A DNA stretch of 64,000 bases from Petunia secreta (GCA_029990175.1 JARKIP010000010.1:49346001-49410000), one strand, 5' to 3'; positions 1-12,700 are shown, numbered from the stretch's first letter. Translations and numbers: made by a program. The notes: generated from the sequence alone by a model not told the origin.

Positions 1-1052
1 GTTCTTTTAAATAAAATAGGTTGTTCTCATTTTCATCAACAACCTTGAACAACAATCAAACAAAGGACCTTGTTTCCAAGCAAACTTCATAAAAGAGCAT
101 GTTCTAACATCCCAAAGATTTTGATTTACAACTTACATTGCATCTTAAGGAACCCTACTATAACCAAAAATTTCGTTACAACATCACAATAAATGCCATG
201 CCATATTTAATCACCTAATTAACACTAGATCTTTTAAGGAATCTCAACAAGTTCCTTCTATTTTTAAATCATTTTGAATAATCACGAGTTACTAATATAA
301 TGTGCAATACAATACAATACAATTTCATTATCCTTCCCTTTCATACACTCTTTAAGCAGTTGATACAACAATGAAAAGATTCTAGCAACTAGTAGATGTA
401 TGAAATGCCATTTTGCTTACTCAATCAAGTTAAACAGCTTAAGACTAGAGGAAAATATAGCCAGCCTATGGCTTTTACATTGACCACGCATAGAATCAGC
501 CCTACATGCTTATAATGTCAATGTAAAAGCCACAGGCTGGCTAAATTTAAAGTGACCACGCAGGACCAATAAAGTGTCATTAACATACTGGCTATATTTT
601 CCTCTAGTCTTAAGCTGTTTAACTTGATTGTGTAAGCAAAATGGCATTTCATACATCTACTAGTTGCTAGAATCTTTTCATTGTTGTATCAACTGCTTAA
701 AAGAGTGTATGAAGGGGAAGGATAATGAAATTGTATTGTATTGTATTGCACATTATATTAGTAACTCGTGCTTATTCAAAATGATTTGAAAATACAAGGA
801 ACTTGTTGAGATTCCTTAAAAGATCTAGTGTTAATTAGGTGATTAAATATGGCATGGCATTTATTGTGATGTTGTAACAAAATTTTTGGTTATAGTAGGG
901 TTCCTTAAGATGCAATGTAAGTTGTAAATCAAAATCTTTGGGATGTTAGAACATGCTCTTTTATGAAGTTTGCTTGGAAACAAGGTCCTTTGTTTGATTG
1001 TTGTTCAAGGTTGTTGATGAAAATGAGAACAACCTATTTTATTTAAAAGAAC
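1..1052. repeat. Long near-perfect inverted repeat (foldback)
   Basis: Bases 1-464 are the reverse complement of 588-1052 with about seven differences, including one single-base gap, which is roughly 98 % identity by eye. The 123-bp loop (465-587) contains a smaller inverted repeat, with arms about 459-483 and 518-542. A transcript of either strand would fold into a hairpin with a stem of about 465 bp. No coding sequence is visible. The left arm reaches base 1, so its true outer end is unseen. It could be a foldback transposon, an inverted duplication or a hairpin siRNA locus. An assembly artefact is also possible but less likely, because the loop is structured and the arms differ. Confidence 0.9.
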
Positions 1053-1310
1053 GGAAAATGGTCAAATTTACCCTTAAACAAATCGAAATTCAACACATTT
1101 GCCCTCCGTCACGTTGGCGCACACGTGGCCAAGAATTTGACAAATCAACAAGCTTAGTGTATAAGCAGTCTAATTAGTAAGTTTCGTCAAACAAAGGGTA
1201 TATTTGCCCTAGTTTTAATAACGTTAAGGGTATGCCCAAACTGAACTCATAACGGAGGGCAAATGTGTTGAATTTGGATTTGTTTAAGGGCAAATTTGAC
1301 CCTTTTCCGT
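1051..1310. mobile_element. MITE with about 58-bp terminal inverted repeats
   Basis: The left end (1051-1108) and right end (1253-1310) are inverted copies that begin acggaaaa and share the block caaatttgcccttaaaca with few mismatches. The element is 260 bp, has no ORF, and is A/T rich in the middle. I could not define a clear target-site duplication, so the superfamily is open (Mutator-like or hAT-like). Its left end coincides with the outer end of the 1-1052 foldback. Confidence 0.75.
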
Positions 1311-1512
1311 TTCATAAATAGTGTGTAGAGTGCGTTGAATGCATGTGTATTAACTTTAACATTGTAATATCCAATAGATTTTGCATGTGCTTGTGTTCCT
1401 TGATTTCGGACGTTCGAGTAAGCGCTTACCCTCAACCTTTCTTGCTCCTACGTTCGAGCTCTTAGCTAGGTTTGGATTAATTGATTTGGGAGGCTCCTAT
1501 ACGATGTTTTAA

Positions 1513-2344
1513 CAGGGGCGGATCTACCTATTGGGTAGTGGCTGCCGCGGCACCCGCTACCCTTGATCGTGCTAGTGTATGTATATGTACATATATGTAT
1601 ATATACTGAAGAAAAATATAAAAAACTTAAAATAGCAGCCACTATAACTAAATGCTCCATGTTGCCACTGGTTGAGGGTCAAAAATTTTGATGCTAGTGT
1701 CTTAGGTTCGAATCTTCCCAAGAGCACAAGCTTTTATTTTATTATTTTGCTGCAACAACAATTCTAATGTTCAGAAAATCAGGGGTTCTTTTCTTTACTT
1801 TTTAAATTAGTTGCCTTGTTGTTATTCTTTTTATTATTATTATTTCTTTTCTTGTAATTAGTAAAATGTGAATACATAGTTTGTTCATAGATATTATTTT
1901 AAATATTTGAATTTTTTATAACCATAATTTTAAATTTCAACTGCCCTTTTTAACTTCGAATTCATTTTTATTTTAAATTTTAATTAAATCGTGTCTAAAA
2001 ATGGTTTTAAAAAAAAAAATCTCATGCTTCCGACCACCTCTCTACCTTCTAGTCTTCCAAGGCTCAAAAGGTTAAAAAATTAGACTATGTAAATAGAGTA
2101 ACAAAGTAAATATTTGTGGTATAGTTACAATTTTTAACTCCTTGACGTAATACAAAATTCTATTAAAGTGATAAAGTTATTTCAAGAATTGCTTTAGAGT
2201 ATTAGTTTAAATCCTATACATGACATTCTTAGTACTTCTTTGAGTCCCCTAGTATAATTTTTGGGCTCCGCTCCTAACGCACAGCCACCGTACACTCTTA
2301 TTAATTTTGGCACCCGGTACCTCTATATTCTGGATCCGTCCCTA
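1513..2344. mobile_element. Non-autonomous hAT-like DNA transposon, 832 bp
   Basis: It is flanked by a perfect 8-bp direct repeat, tgttttaa, at 1505-1512 and 2345-2352, the target size of hAT elements. The ends are imperfect inverted repeats: caggggcggatct at the left, and tagggacggatcc when the right end is read inward. No transposase reading frame remains, so it would depend on a transposase made elsewhere. Around 1700 is a sequence resembling a tRNA-type B box (ggttcgaatc), so a SINE fragment may be nested inside. Confidence 0.8.
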
Positions 2345-2352
2345 TGTTTTAA

Positions 2353-3803
2353 GGTCCTTATTGTTTCTCGAACATCCTCGTTTGTACTCTCTACACTGTC
2401 TAAGACACGTCTTTTGAGTTCATATCGAACATAATCTTTTTTCTAAAACTATTGAAGAAAAGAAAAACTTTCCTGAAAAATAGTCTATGCAGCTACCGAA
2501 GATGAAGAAGAGAAGTTTGCTAATACCAGTATAGCAGCTCAGGATAAAAATTGAAGGGTCTCACTGGTTATAAACATTAATAAGGACATAAGTATGAGAA
2601 TATTGTGTAGGTACTAAAGAGAATCTTGTGCATAGATGTAATATGGTATGCTTGTTTCCTTCTATATCTTGCATATCTAACAAAATCTTGGCACCATAAA
2701 TACCAAAACAGATGGTGTCATGAAGTGGTCCATTGAATGTGGCTTGCTGCCTGTCTGGCCCCTCTTGCAGACACACATTTTTGTTTTGTTTCCTATTACT
2801 TACAGATAGTTTGTTGAGGTTAAGGTGGGCCATTTTGAAAGGCAAAATCCATTGGCATATGACAATAAAGATTTTGATGACTCTATTGGATCAATCACCC
2901 CACTTTTTTTTGTTTAATTATTTAAGATCTACTGACCTGATTATTTTGAATTTATATAGAGTAGATCCAGTAAGGATAAATAACTCCTTATTAATATGTT
3001 TTCTATTTTCAAAGTTCGAATTCTAGACTTATAGTTAAAAATGATGGGATCCAAGTATCCCACCACAACCTTGATGGGCGATCTTTCAGTTTTGAATTAT
3101 CCCCTTTTCCATACCCTTTTAGGCTTTTTGCTCACAATTAGATCTGAAGTGTTTTAGTTACTACTTATATAGTTATGCTAACGGGGAAAGGGCAGCCCAA
3201 AGTGTAGTTGTTTTTGGTTTATGAAAGGATCCAAAAGGGAATGTGTTGTTCCCATACGCGGAAAATGTGTCTACTGTAATCTTTGCTCAAAATTGCTAAA
3301 CAACTTGGGATGAGCTTTAATAAATTGCTTGAACAAATCTAGCCTCTCAATCCATCTCATGTGCCTGAAAAATGGATGTTCACACACAAAATCCTTCATT
3401 CTTTCATTCTTTTAGTCAAAACAGGTCTAGCTCTCTAAGAATTAATTATTCACTTTAGACATTATCTTTTTCTCTTTTTCAAATAGTTAAACAGAAAAAT
3501 AGGAAAGAAAAAAACAAACTGGACTTATTTAGTAGGCCATTGGATTCCAACTCATTTTTCAAATCGTGATCTCTTGACTATATATTTGTCTTCTCATAAG
3601 TTAAGGACATTTGGTTGTAAAATTTTGCTTCATTACTATAACTTCGTTATGTTGCATAAAGTTAATTAATAAGTATAGATATTACAAATAGAATACAGAG
3701 TATAGCTTGGAAATAGTTATCCATACATGGAAAGCCAACACCGCAACACGATATGCCAATGTTCAAGAAAATTTTAAAGCATTCAATTAATGTAGAAAGT
3801 GTA
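2353..3803. other. Intergenic, no supported feature
   Basis: AT-rich sequence. Short open frames on both strands (for example 2561-2845 on - and 2733-3026 on +) overlap each other, show no protein motif, and look like chance. I see no RNA gene or transposon end. Confidence 0.6.
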
Positions 3804-4084
3804 CTCCCTCCGATCCACTTTATTTGATTTTTTGGTCTTTTATTCTTGATTCAAAATAATTGATTTGTTCAAAATTCAAGAAATTTTTAGATAATTCTTT
3901 CCAAATATATCCTTGTCAATAAATGATCTAAATACATTTTTAAAAATCCTCACAAATTTCTATAACTAAATTTTAAAGAAACAAAGGTTAATTTCATAAA
4001 TGACCTTTTTAATTAATGCTAAAAGGTGAATTTCTTAATCTACATAAAATAATCAAAAAATTAAATAATATGGACCGGATGGAG
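3804..4084. mobile_element. Stowaway MITE (Tc1/mariner type)
   Basis: The left terminus is ctccctccgatccact and the right terminus, read inward, is ctccatccggtccata, the typical Stowaway inverted repeat. It is flanked by the TA dinucleotide at 3802-3803 and 4085-4086, the Tc1/mariner target duplication. It is 281 bp, AT-rich and non-coding. Confidence 0.88.
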
Positions 4085-4086
4085 TA

Positions 4087-5410
4087 TTATGTTCAAAACC
4101 ATTCATCATAGTAATATGTTTCTGCCTCGAAGATTACATACATGAGACAAATACTGCAATTAATATCTAATGTATATGTTAAGAATCTTTCCAAGAAAAT
4201 TGGAGTAATTTTGACCAAATCATTTTAAGATTTATCACTAAAGCTCCAATAACACTTGCTTCACGTACATGATACTGATACAGTACAGAAAAAAAAAAAA
4301 AAAACATAAAAGGTTGTTTACACTTTACATCCATACATATGACAGGTGTCTGAAATATGGTATAGGAAAGTGCGAATAAGATCGTTTTGACAACAAATAA
4401 TATATCAGTATTTGCAACAATAAAGTTTAGTATTTGCATTTACTGGTTTGATCATTAATGAAATTGAGATTTATGTCCAAATATCACAAGATCATAGTGA
4501 GATTTGAAGCAGGATATCTAAAGAAATACAATAACTACAATTAGACCCGATATCGAATCGGAATGTTTTGTGTACCGGACTGTCCTAGACCTGATATAAA
4601 ATTGAGCTGATCGATTTGATGCATTTTGGCTCGACTTGGCACGGTTAGCTTGATTGCTAGTGTAACTATTTTTAGAATAATGCCATTCATTAGTTAGATT
4701 AAATTTTAAAATAAATTAGAAATAAACTTAAAATTTAATATGTTCTTGCAATCTCTAGCAATTGATAAATTTGTACTTATATACTTATTTTTTCAAGGTA
4801 AATTTTACCACAATGTAACGTAAGCCAACTAGCTAGTATATGATTGCCTAATGCAATTAAATGTTTTATTTTAGAATTTAAATTATTAGCATGCTTAAAT
4901 TTGTAGTGTGGCAACTATAGCATTATTAGCTTTTGTGAGTTTATTGATCTTGTAGTTTAACTGTACGAATTCTTTTCCTAATTTATTTAATTTAACGATT
5001 TTTCAATTATTTCTACAATGAATTATGAATTCAAATTATTCTTTGAATTTTCTTAAATCAATCAATTTTGAGTTTTATTTTCAACACACACATTCTTACT
5101 AAACAATCATGTCCTTCACTTTACTCGCTAAAAGCTTTTCTTATGATAGTTTGTTTAGTATGATGATAGAGAGCGCTAAATTCGAATTCGAATTTTTTTT
5201 TTGCACTATATTATTAATTTAATATATCAATAAATGAAAACCAATACAGACATTGTCTAGTACGTTGATATACTATAAAAGAGCCAATTCGGGCTCGGCC
5301 AATTATATCAAAGCTCGATTGAGCTCGGGTCGGGATCGATTCGACTTGATACAGTATAAAGTTCGATTAGGCTAGACTTGATAGCATAGTAAACTCAATT
5401 GGACTAGACT
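4087..5410. other. Intergenic with gctcga-rich ends, possible decayed DNA transposon
   Basis: No gene is visible. A poly-A run lies at about 4290-4306. The stretches 4545-4650 and 5281-5410 are enriched in gctcg/ctcga and gacttgata words and enclose a very AT-rich middle. That layout is seen in some non-autonomous hAT or Mutator elements with subterminal repeats. I could not find a target duplication or exact ends, so this remains a suggestion. Confidence 0.3.
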
Positions 5411-5942
5411 GTGGCTCCGCTCAATGGTAGGCCCAATTACAATAAATGTATTAGTCAGTCCATTTTACGTAGTAGTACACTTTCTATTTTGGGACGTGCC
5501 AATAAGATGATAGTAGTAATAAAAGGTGATTATTTTCTTAGAGAGATCAAAGGGGTACGTAGAGGGAAAGGAGAAAGAAGAGTACTTGAGAGTCGGTCTA
5601 GGAGAAAAAATGAGGAGTGGACCGAAAGTTTTGGCTACAATTTTGATAGGAAAGTGAGTGTTTGATTGAGAGTCCGCTTTTATAGCTTTCTTTAGATTTG
5701 CCACTTTTTTAAATTTTCAAAACAAATATATTCTTGCCTTTGCATTATTTTTCTTTTTTACTGATCTGATCTTGTCTCTTATAAAACAACTGGTTATGAG
5801 AAAAATCCGAATTTCTCAGATACTCTTCCTTTCTTTACAACCCTGCTCTTTATAGTTTCACACAATATGTTATGTACATTCTTTATGTAAATATACATAT
5901 TAAAAGTTGTAATCTTTATATATGGGAGTGTTCATTGTCTCT
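5411..5942. other. Upstream region of the SPEAR gene
   Basis: Non-coding. Overlapping short frames on the two strands (5411-5665 on +, 5465-5704 on -) have no motif. It most likely holds distal promoter sequence of the gene starting at 6186. Confidence 0.4.
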
Positions 5943-5950
5943 ATATAAAT
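5943..5950 (+). promoter_or_regulatory. Candidate TATA box of the SPEAR gene
   Basis: tataaat-type sequence (ctatataaat) about 240 bases before the start codon. A start of transcription about 30 bases downstream would leave a 5' leader of about 210 bases. A transcript would be needed to confirm it. Confidence 0.35.
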
Positions 5951-6185
5951 TTGCAGATCTTGACTTTCATTACTTACAAGATTTCATGTAACGTACACAA
6001 ATGTGAAATTGGATTCTTTTCCCTTTGATTTTGGCTTCTTTTTTATTTTCTTTCATTTTTACCATCTGGGGTTCTTTCAAAAACCTTAGATTATCTGTAT
6101 CTTTAAAAGATATCATGGTTACATAATATTATTTCCCTTTTAGGTTTTACTTAAAAAATATTTATATATATTGTTCTCTTGATGT

Positions 6186-8067
6186 ATGATGCATAGGACA
6201 GTAATGGCTATAGAGGAACATACCAATAGTTGTGGTGGTTCTAGTGGTAGTGGTGGTGGCGGTGGTGCTAGTAGTAGAGCCTCTAAGAAAATGAAACACA
6301 AAAAAGTCCCACAAAGAGGACTTGGTGTTGCTCAACTTGAGAGGATTAGATTGGAAGAACAAGATAAAAAAGATCCAATTTTTCAAACACCTAGTAGTGT
6401 TTTAAATTCAGTCCATTCACCTAATACCATGTCCAAATGTTTAGCAGTTGAATGTCCTACTTTTAGGCCTACACTCAACCCTTCTTCAATACCTTTACCA
6501 TCAACAATGGATCTACCTTCAAAAAATTGTGTCTTTAGACCAAATCAATCGGTCCCTGTTATCGATGGTTTTCGTCCAAAAATGATACAAGCATCAAAAC
6601 CATTGAGCATGAGTGGTGGTGAGGTAAATTGGTCAGCTGTTTTGGGTTCACGGAATGATAGTTATCCTAAGTTATGGAGTTGTGAGTACAGTCCTGAAAG
6701 AGAGAGCCGACAGGGAAATTATAACCATGGTGTTGTTTTCAGGCCTAATGTAAATTTGCCCGATGAATTGCATAATCCCATTTTGCCTCTACCCAGTGTG
6801 CTGCAAAGATCACAACAATATCAGCAACCTTCTTGTTCTTCATCGATGGTAAGCAACCTTATTAATTTACTTGCAATGTTATATATATCATCATCGACAC
6901 GTCTAAAGTTTTGTTTTTGCTGAACTTGTATTGCTGATCAGATCACCTTATGGTTACCGCAGGTGAATATCCCATCAGGTATTTCATCGTCGTCATCATC
7001 TGTACGAAATTATCAGATGGAGCCCCCTTCAAACCAAATTTATAATTGCAGTAATTATTTACCTTTGTGGCCTGAAGAAGTTAAGGTAATTGTTCTATTC
7101 TGATCACAAACATACTAGAAATGACATTTACTTTCTCAATTTTTATAGTGATCTCTTCTGTCAAAGGCTGAAATACAGTTTACCAGGATATCAAATTGAT
7201 TTTAGTGAGGATTTCCGTTTGTATAGAAGCGTTAAATGAACTTGAGTCTTGATTCATGAAGTTGTGTGCACAAACATAGACGGGTTAGGGAACATGTCCT
7301 CCAACCATTAGTGGCAATCATAACTAAAGATACAAAGCTAGGTTTATCAATGGTTTATCGATGGCTGCATCTTTGATTGTTGATGATGTAATGTAGATGG
7401 TTGGCATGAAGAGGCCATATCCCTTTACTCGAGAGTATCCACCAGTGCCTGCATTTAACTGCAAATTTCCTCCGGGATATGTTAGCCTTGCATCCAGATC
7501 ACCTGAATCAGCTTCCTGCAGCAATGAATGCACAGCCAGTTTAGAATCAGGAAATTTTCTCAAAAGGTATGATATCTCCACTGATCATCGCATTATTTTA
7601 TTGATTCTGATTACCTGCTTAGAGTCTTTTGGCACTTTTCTCCAGGGAAGTTCCTCCAGGATCACGAACACTGTCCGAGTCCAAACCAAGGAGTATCATC
7701 AGACAAAACAAAGCTCCAAAAGGAGATTTTCTCACATTGGCTCCTCCTTCACTTGACCTGCCATATCAGCATTCCTTAACTAATCCATTAGAATCGGTAA
7801 CCTGTCAGGTTAGCAACACAAGGCTAACATTTATGTTCTGATAATATACTTGTTGGTATCTTAATTCTGGTCTAACAATCTTCTGCTTTATTAAATCCAC
7901 AGGGAATTGCTGAAGAGCCCAAGACATATTCTGGCCTAAACAGATCAGTTCAACAACCCTTCCCATTCTTCCCATCTGCAAAGGTTCAAACTTGCCAAGA
8001 AGGAACAAACAAAATCAATTGCCACGTTGAAATAGGAGCAAACATTGATCTAAATCTGAAGCTATAG
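6186..8067 (+). CDS. SPEAR/TIE-type EAR-motif transcriptional co-repressor, 5 exons, about 423 aa
   Basis: Exons: 6186-6848, 6963-7085, 7397-7566, 7646-7796 and 7903-8067. All have GT-AG introns and join in phase. The N-terminus has a Ser/Gly tract (residues about 17-27), then the basic SPL motif (31-63) with KKVPQRGLGVAQLERIRLEE, typical of SPOROCYTELESS-like EAR proteins. Exon 3 carries the family motif MKRPYPF (about 266-272), exon 4 DFLTLAPP (346-353), and the protein ends in IDLNLKL, an LxLxL EAR motif. Family members (SPL/NZZ, SPEARs, TIE1) are nuclear adaptors that recruit TOPLESS-type co-repressors to TCP factors in leaf and ovule development; that role is inferred here. The first ATG of the frame was chosen; 6189 and 6204 are alternatives. 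Exon 4 has a second usable donor after 7808, adding four codons in frame. The gene looks intact. Which SPEAR paralogue it is cannot be told. Confidence 0.9.
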
Positions 8068-8485
8068 AAGTTAGACCACTAGTCCATTACAATTGGTTCT
8101 TTTGCCAGGAAAATTTTCTGTAGTATCTCCTGGTGAGATGGCTTGTTCAAGTCTGAAGGTGTTTCGGCAGGGCTTTTGTTCCTCTATTTGGTATATTAAC
8201 ATTCCTTGTAACGTATGTCTTTACCATTTATTGGGTTACTTTTGTGGTTAAACTGGATATGTAATTTGGAACATGAAAAAGATCCCAAGATCTTGCCCAC
8301 GTAGCCATGATAGTATGCAAAACCACAGAGGAGAGGTTTGGATTAGCCTCTAGTCTGAACTAATAGTCTGTTGGCGAGTTTGATTTGGCTAGATTTACAT
8401 GTCTCAAGTCCCACAAGGAGTGTATAGCGTAGGATTCCGGCAATAATATCTTGTTTAAATTATTTAACAAAATATTTGTACGTGC
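8068..8485. other. 3' flank of the SPEAR gene
   Basis: Likely contains the 3' untranslated region. I see no clear poly(A) signal and no other feature. Confidence 0.4.
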
Positions 8486-9005
8486 TTTAGTGGGAAAAGG
8501 CCCAGGAAGGCCAAGTTTGAATCTCAACACAAACAAGAAAACACTAGTGATTTCATCCCATTTGTGTTAGCCTTTTGAGTTGCTCGCTATTTGTATTGGG
8601 TGGAAGTAGCAGGTACCCGGGGTTCCAAACCTCGCCTCGCTCTTCTGACATGTTATGTTCCCCCCTCTATTTCCTAAGTAAAGGGTGAGTTCCATGTGTC
8701 AGTTTGTGGATCGCGGTCTCACATCTATCCGACTAATAAGAGGAAAGGAGCAAGCCAAAACTGACTCCTAACAAGTTGCTGCCTTTTCATTGGTGGGGAT
8801 TAGCTGAGATGTGCGCAAACTAACCTGAGGAACCCTGGCTTTTCATCAGCGGGCATTAGTGAGATGTGCGCAAACTAACCTGGACTAGCGCTTGGTGGAG
8901 ACTCTGTCTGGTCTTTAGAATTTAGAGCATGGGCAAGTAAAGATAGAATATTAGGCACCTAAACGCTCCCTTGACCAATTGCACTCACCCAAAAAAAAAA
9001 AAAAA
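8486..9005 (+). mobile_element. Decayed SINE-like sequence with duplicated tail and poly-A
   Basis: 8486-8620 resembles a Solanaceae tRNA-derived SINE: a ttagtggg A-box-like start, an aagtttgaatctc B-box-like block, then the word agcaggtaccc. A tail-like unit containing gagatgtgcgcaaactaacctg occurs twice, near 8809-8836 and 8853-8882. A 16-base poly-A run ends near 9005. I could not find a flanking duplication, so this may be several fragments rather than one insertion. The family assignment rests on recalled consensus words. Confidence 0.45.
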
Positions 9006-9783
9006 GTCTTCCAGTTTGGCTGCAAATAGATGAAAAAGTAGCTCAGGTTTTCAAGACTTGTTTTATACGTAGGATTATGTTAATGAAAGAATAAGGTAAC
9101 GAAGCTCAGGATCTCTTCTGTGAGCTTCAGTTCTAGACAAATAGTTGGTTTCTAATATTGTCCCTTGGGACACATCCGTTAAAATTGGTGTGTGCTGGAT
9201 CAAAATTGTGGTCTCACTGACTAATATAACCTCGATTGAATGAGACCCAAAGATGTAATTATCCTCGTATAACCTGATAGTATATAACTCATGAAGTCAC
9301 TAAAAAAAATCTGACGTAGTTATAGCATTGAATCGTTTAAGGTACTGCTTGAGCAGTGGGGCTTTCTTAGGTAGAAGTCAATTATGGTGGCACGCTGAAA
9401 CAGAAGCAGCTTAATCGCTTTTGTTCGGCAAGAAGAAAGATTGAATCAGAAAGAAGCCAGCACTTCTCAGCAAAAGTTTAAGACAGAAGGTTAAAATCCC
9501 GATTTCTTGTTCTCATCCTTTACTGTTAGAAGGGGAATTTCTAAGTGTTCGAAACAGCAAATCACATTTATAAGAGAAACTGAATTGGAGAAGCAGTCAA
9601 TTTAATATTGATGAGATGGTTGACTAGAGAAAACACTGAAAACCTGTAACCAATAAATAGCAGTTGGTAATTCACAAATACTGCCAAATTGCCTCACCTC
9701 TTAAGTTAATGGAGTTCCCTCACATTAACGAGCAACTTAAGTGCATCGTAGTTCAAAACTTACAAAACTCAACCAAAAGAGTC
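9006..9783. other. Intergenic between the convergent SPEAR and NCL genes
   Basis: The two genes face each other, so this interval should hold the 3' untranslated region of NCL (on -). The short + frame at 9664-9855 overlaps the NCL last exon and has no motif. No other feature seen. Confidence 0.5.
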
Positions 9784-12700
9784 TTAAGACCAACCATATA
9801 TGTAGTCAAGAACATATACAAGTACCAGAGAAAAGGGATAAAGCAAAAAAGCTAGCAAAGTCGTCCAAAGGGGAAAGGTTCTACGAACACTTGCAAAGAC
9901 TCCCATGACAACACAAACTATCAAGATAACCAGCACTTCAGATGAGAAGTCCCATGTCAATCCTCTGACATAGACGAGAGCCAGGAAGACGGACAGACAA
10001 AGCAGATTGTTCATAGTCACTGCTCCATATAACTGCAAGGTACCAACACAGATGTTATCAACCCCAGGCAATCATATCAGTAATCAAGCTGCTCAAATAC
10101 TCATTACAGAACTAAATTTTTAGTGTAATGGTGCAACATTTAACTAAGATAAACAGACCATATTTTGTACCTTACTTTTCTGAGGAAAAAGTAAGAAGTT
10201 TTCTTATGTGTAGCCCCACACTGATGTTACAGTAAATTATAATCCTGTAAGACAGAAAACTTTGGCAATAAAGGTAACTTTTGCAAGACCCATTAGCGGC
10301 TTTACCATGAGAGTAACATGTTGATTGCCATGCACCAAAGCCTAAAGGAAGGGGACTCCAATCCCTATTTGAGGTCTCTATTGCCAGTTTGCTTCAAGGG
10401 ACCATGTTATCTAAGAAACTCCTCTATCTGCCAGCAAATGCATTAGTGCAAAGGTGGAGCTTAAAATGCTAAACCTTAAGAGGTCTTTTAATATGTGGAA
10501 AAAGGGGAATTACAATCCCTTTGGACTGGATTGAGAAGACTATTGGCTTAACAGAAGTTCCCCTATTAGGTTGGCACTACACTGATAACAAGACTTTGAC
10601 CCTCCTGAACCCCAGTCCAGTGTTTGCTTTAGATTGAATTAAACTTTAGTTCCAAGAAAACCTCTGCTACGTGCTCGTTTAACAAGAAAAATCATTTAAC
10701 CATATCTCAAACCCAAATAGTTATAAGTGAGCTATATGAATCTCGTGTATCCATTCCACTCTATCAAGGTCCCATTCAGTTCATTCTAAAATAATTCATT
10801 TTAAGGCAAATTAGGAATTCTATAAAAAGTAGATGTTCTCTAAACAACATAGCCCTCCGACCTTTCACCATCAACTATCCCTCTGGCTACCCTTTTTCTC
10901 AAGGGCCTCTTTCTGTCCCCACCCCTCTGCCCGACCCAAAAATTATCTAATCTCCCCACCCACCCCCACAACCCCCCCTCTCTTAAAGCAATTATTCTTC
11001 CCGGTCAACCATTAATTCCTCCTTTTTCTTATCCTGCATACACAAACCCTAAGAGATTTGACAAATTGGGATACCTCAGATCGATTTCTGCCTCTAGATG
11101 TCCATTAGTGATGGTCCAGGTTCACTGGTGCAAGTAATGGATAACAAAAACACAATAGCTACAACATAAAAACATTGAAGCTGCATCAGAAAAACATACC
11201 TCAGAAAATGTTAATGATGCAGATCTCAACTTTTTTCGGCTAGCAAAGATAATAGCTGACACTGCCTCACTGGAGTTGGTTGCAAGTGGCAGCGCAATGA
11301 ATGAGATGAAGAAAGAAGGAATGCTTGTGGCACTGGAGAAATTATTGACAGCATCCACCAAGGGATCAGCAAACACGGCAGCAATGACAGTGCCCAGCAA
11401 CAGAAATAGAACTGCCTTAATTGCAGTCGATCTGGGATTCTCAACAGCCTCAACACTTTCGTCACTTTGATCCCCTAAGAAATGGTGCTCTCTCCTTGTT
11501 TCCTGCAAGCACGTTTACATTTTATCACTATCTTCATGGCAATAAAACTATCTAGAAGAGTTCATTAATAGCCAACAAACCTCATGTAAATCAGCAAGGT
11601 ACTTCACTGTATCAGGACCAGCTTCAAGAGAAGGAGCCTTGGAACCCCTGGCCTCATTAAGCCATTTTGCAACTCCAGCAATGAACTCAGAGAGTTCAAT
11701 TTGTTGATCATGAGAAGTATCAAAGTCTTTCATCAGCTTTTCTACAGCATCATTCTCATTTAAGTTTATCTCCTCAAAACGGATTCCTACTACCAGAGCT
11801 TTTAATTCAGCGCGGGAAAGATATCTATCTTCATTTTCATCAATCGCCTTGAATAGCCTGTCATGCAATCCTTCATCACAATGATCATCATTGTAAAATG
11901 GGAAAAAAAAATCACAGTACAGACAGTATTTCGAACTTACTTTTCCAAAACTTCTACATTTGGTGCTCCCTGGTCTGTGCAAAGCCTCCCCAATGCACGC
12001 ATCCTTAAATGTTTCAGAACTCCTGATATAACATGCTTATGTTTTACATAAGCAAGCCGTCTACGCTGTATCCAAGGCTGAAAGACCTGCATTAAAAGTT
12101 AAAAGAGAATTTCAGAATGACTGTGCTTTATAAAAGAAAAGAAGAAACAAAACTTGTGACTACAACTGTAAAAAACAATGAACTATTTATACCAATAAAA
12201 AGAATGAGCTATTTATCAGCCCAGTATATAGGATAAAAACAAATCCATCTGTATTTCTTTATTCATTTAGGAAGAGGAGAGGTGTAGAGGAGGCATCATT
12301 CAATTCGGATACAAGTACAACTTGAACTCAACTGGTTATGCAGAAATTCAGTTATCCGGCTATGCAGGGATGGAAACTACTTAAAAGCTAGGTCAATCAT
12401 ACGGGTTGCTAACGCCTTTTTGAACAAATTCAACTCAAAACTCCAAAAATTGATGTTTATCTCCAAAAAGTGTCACCCAGGAAGATCTCTGAAGATGACG
12501 CCGTTGCAGTTGATAGAAAATGTGATTAACCACAGTAAATAGAAGAGAACAAACATATGGGCAATGTCACAATACCTGATAAAGGCAATAAGAAACAAGC
12601 ATTGTAAGGGAAATGATAAGAGCAATCAAGACCGATAAATGTCTTCCTGAAGTTGAATTGAGGAGCTGTGGCAACTGAACAACAAGAAATGGAGTTACAG

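Noticed and set aside
10833..11015. Pro-rich + frame in NCL intron 6
   Set aside because: It is a pyrimidine-rich intron stretch, with no motif.
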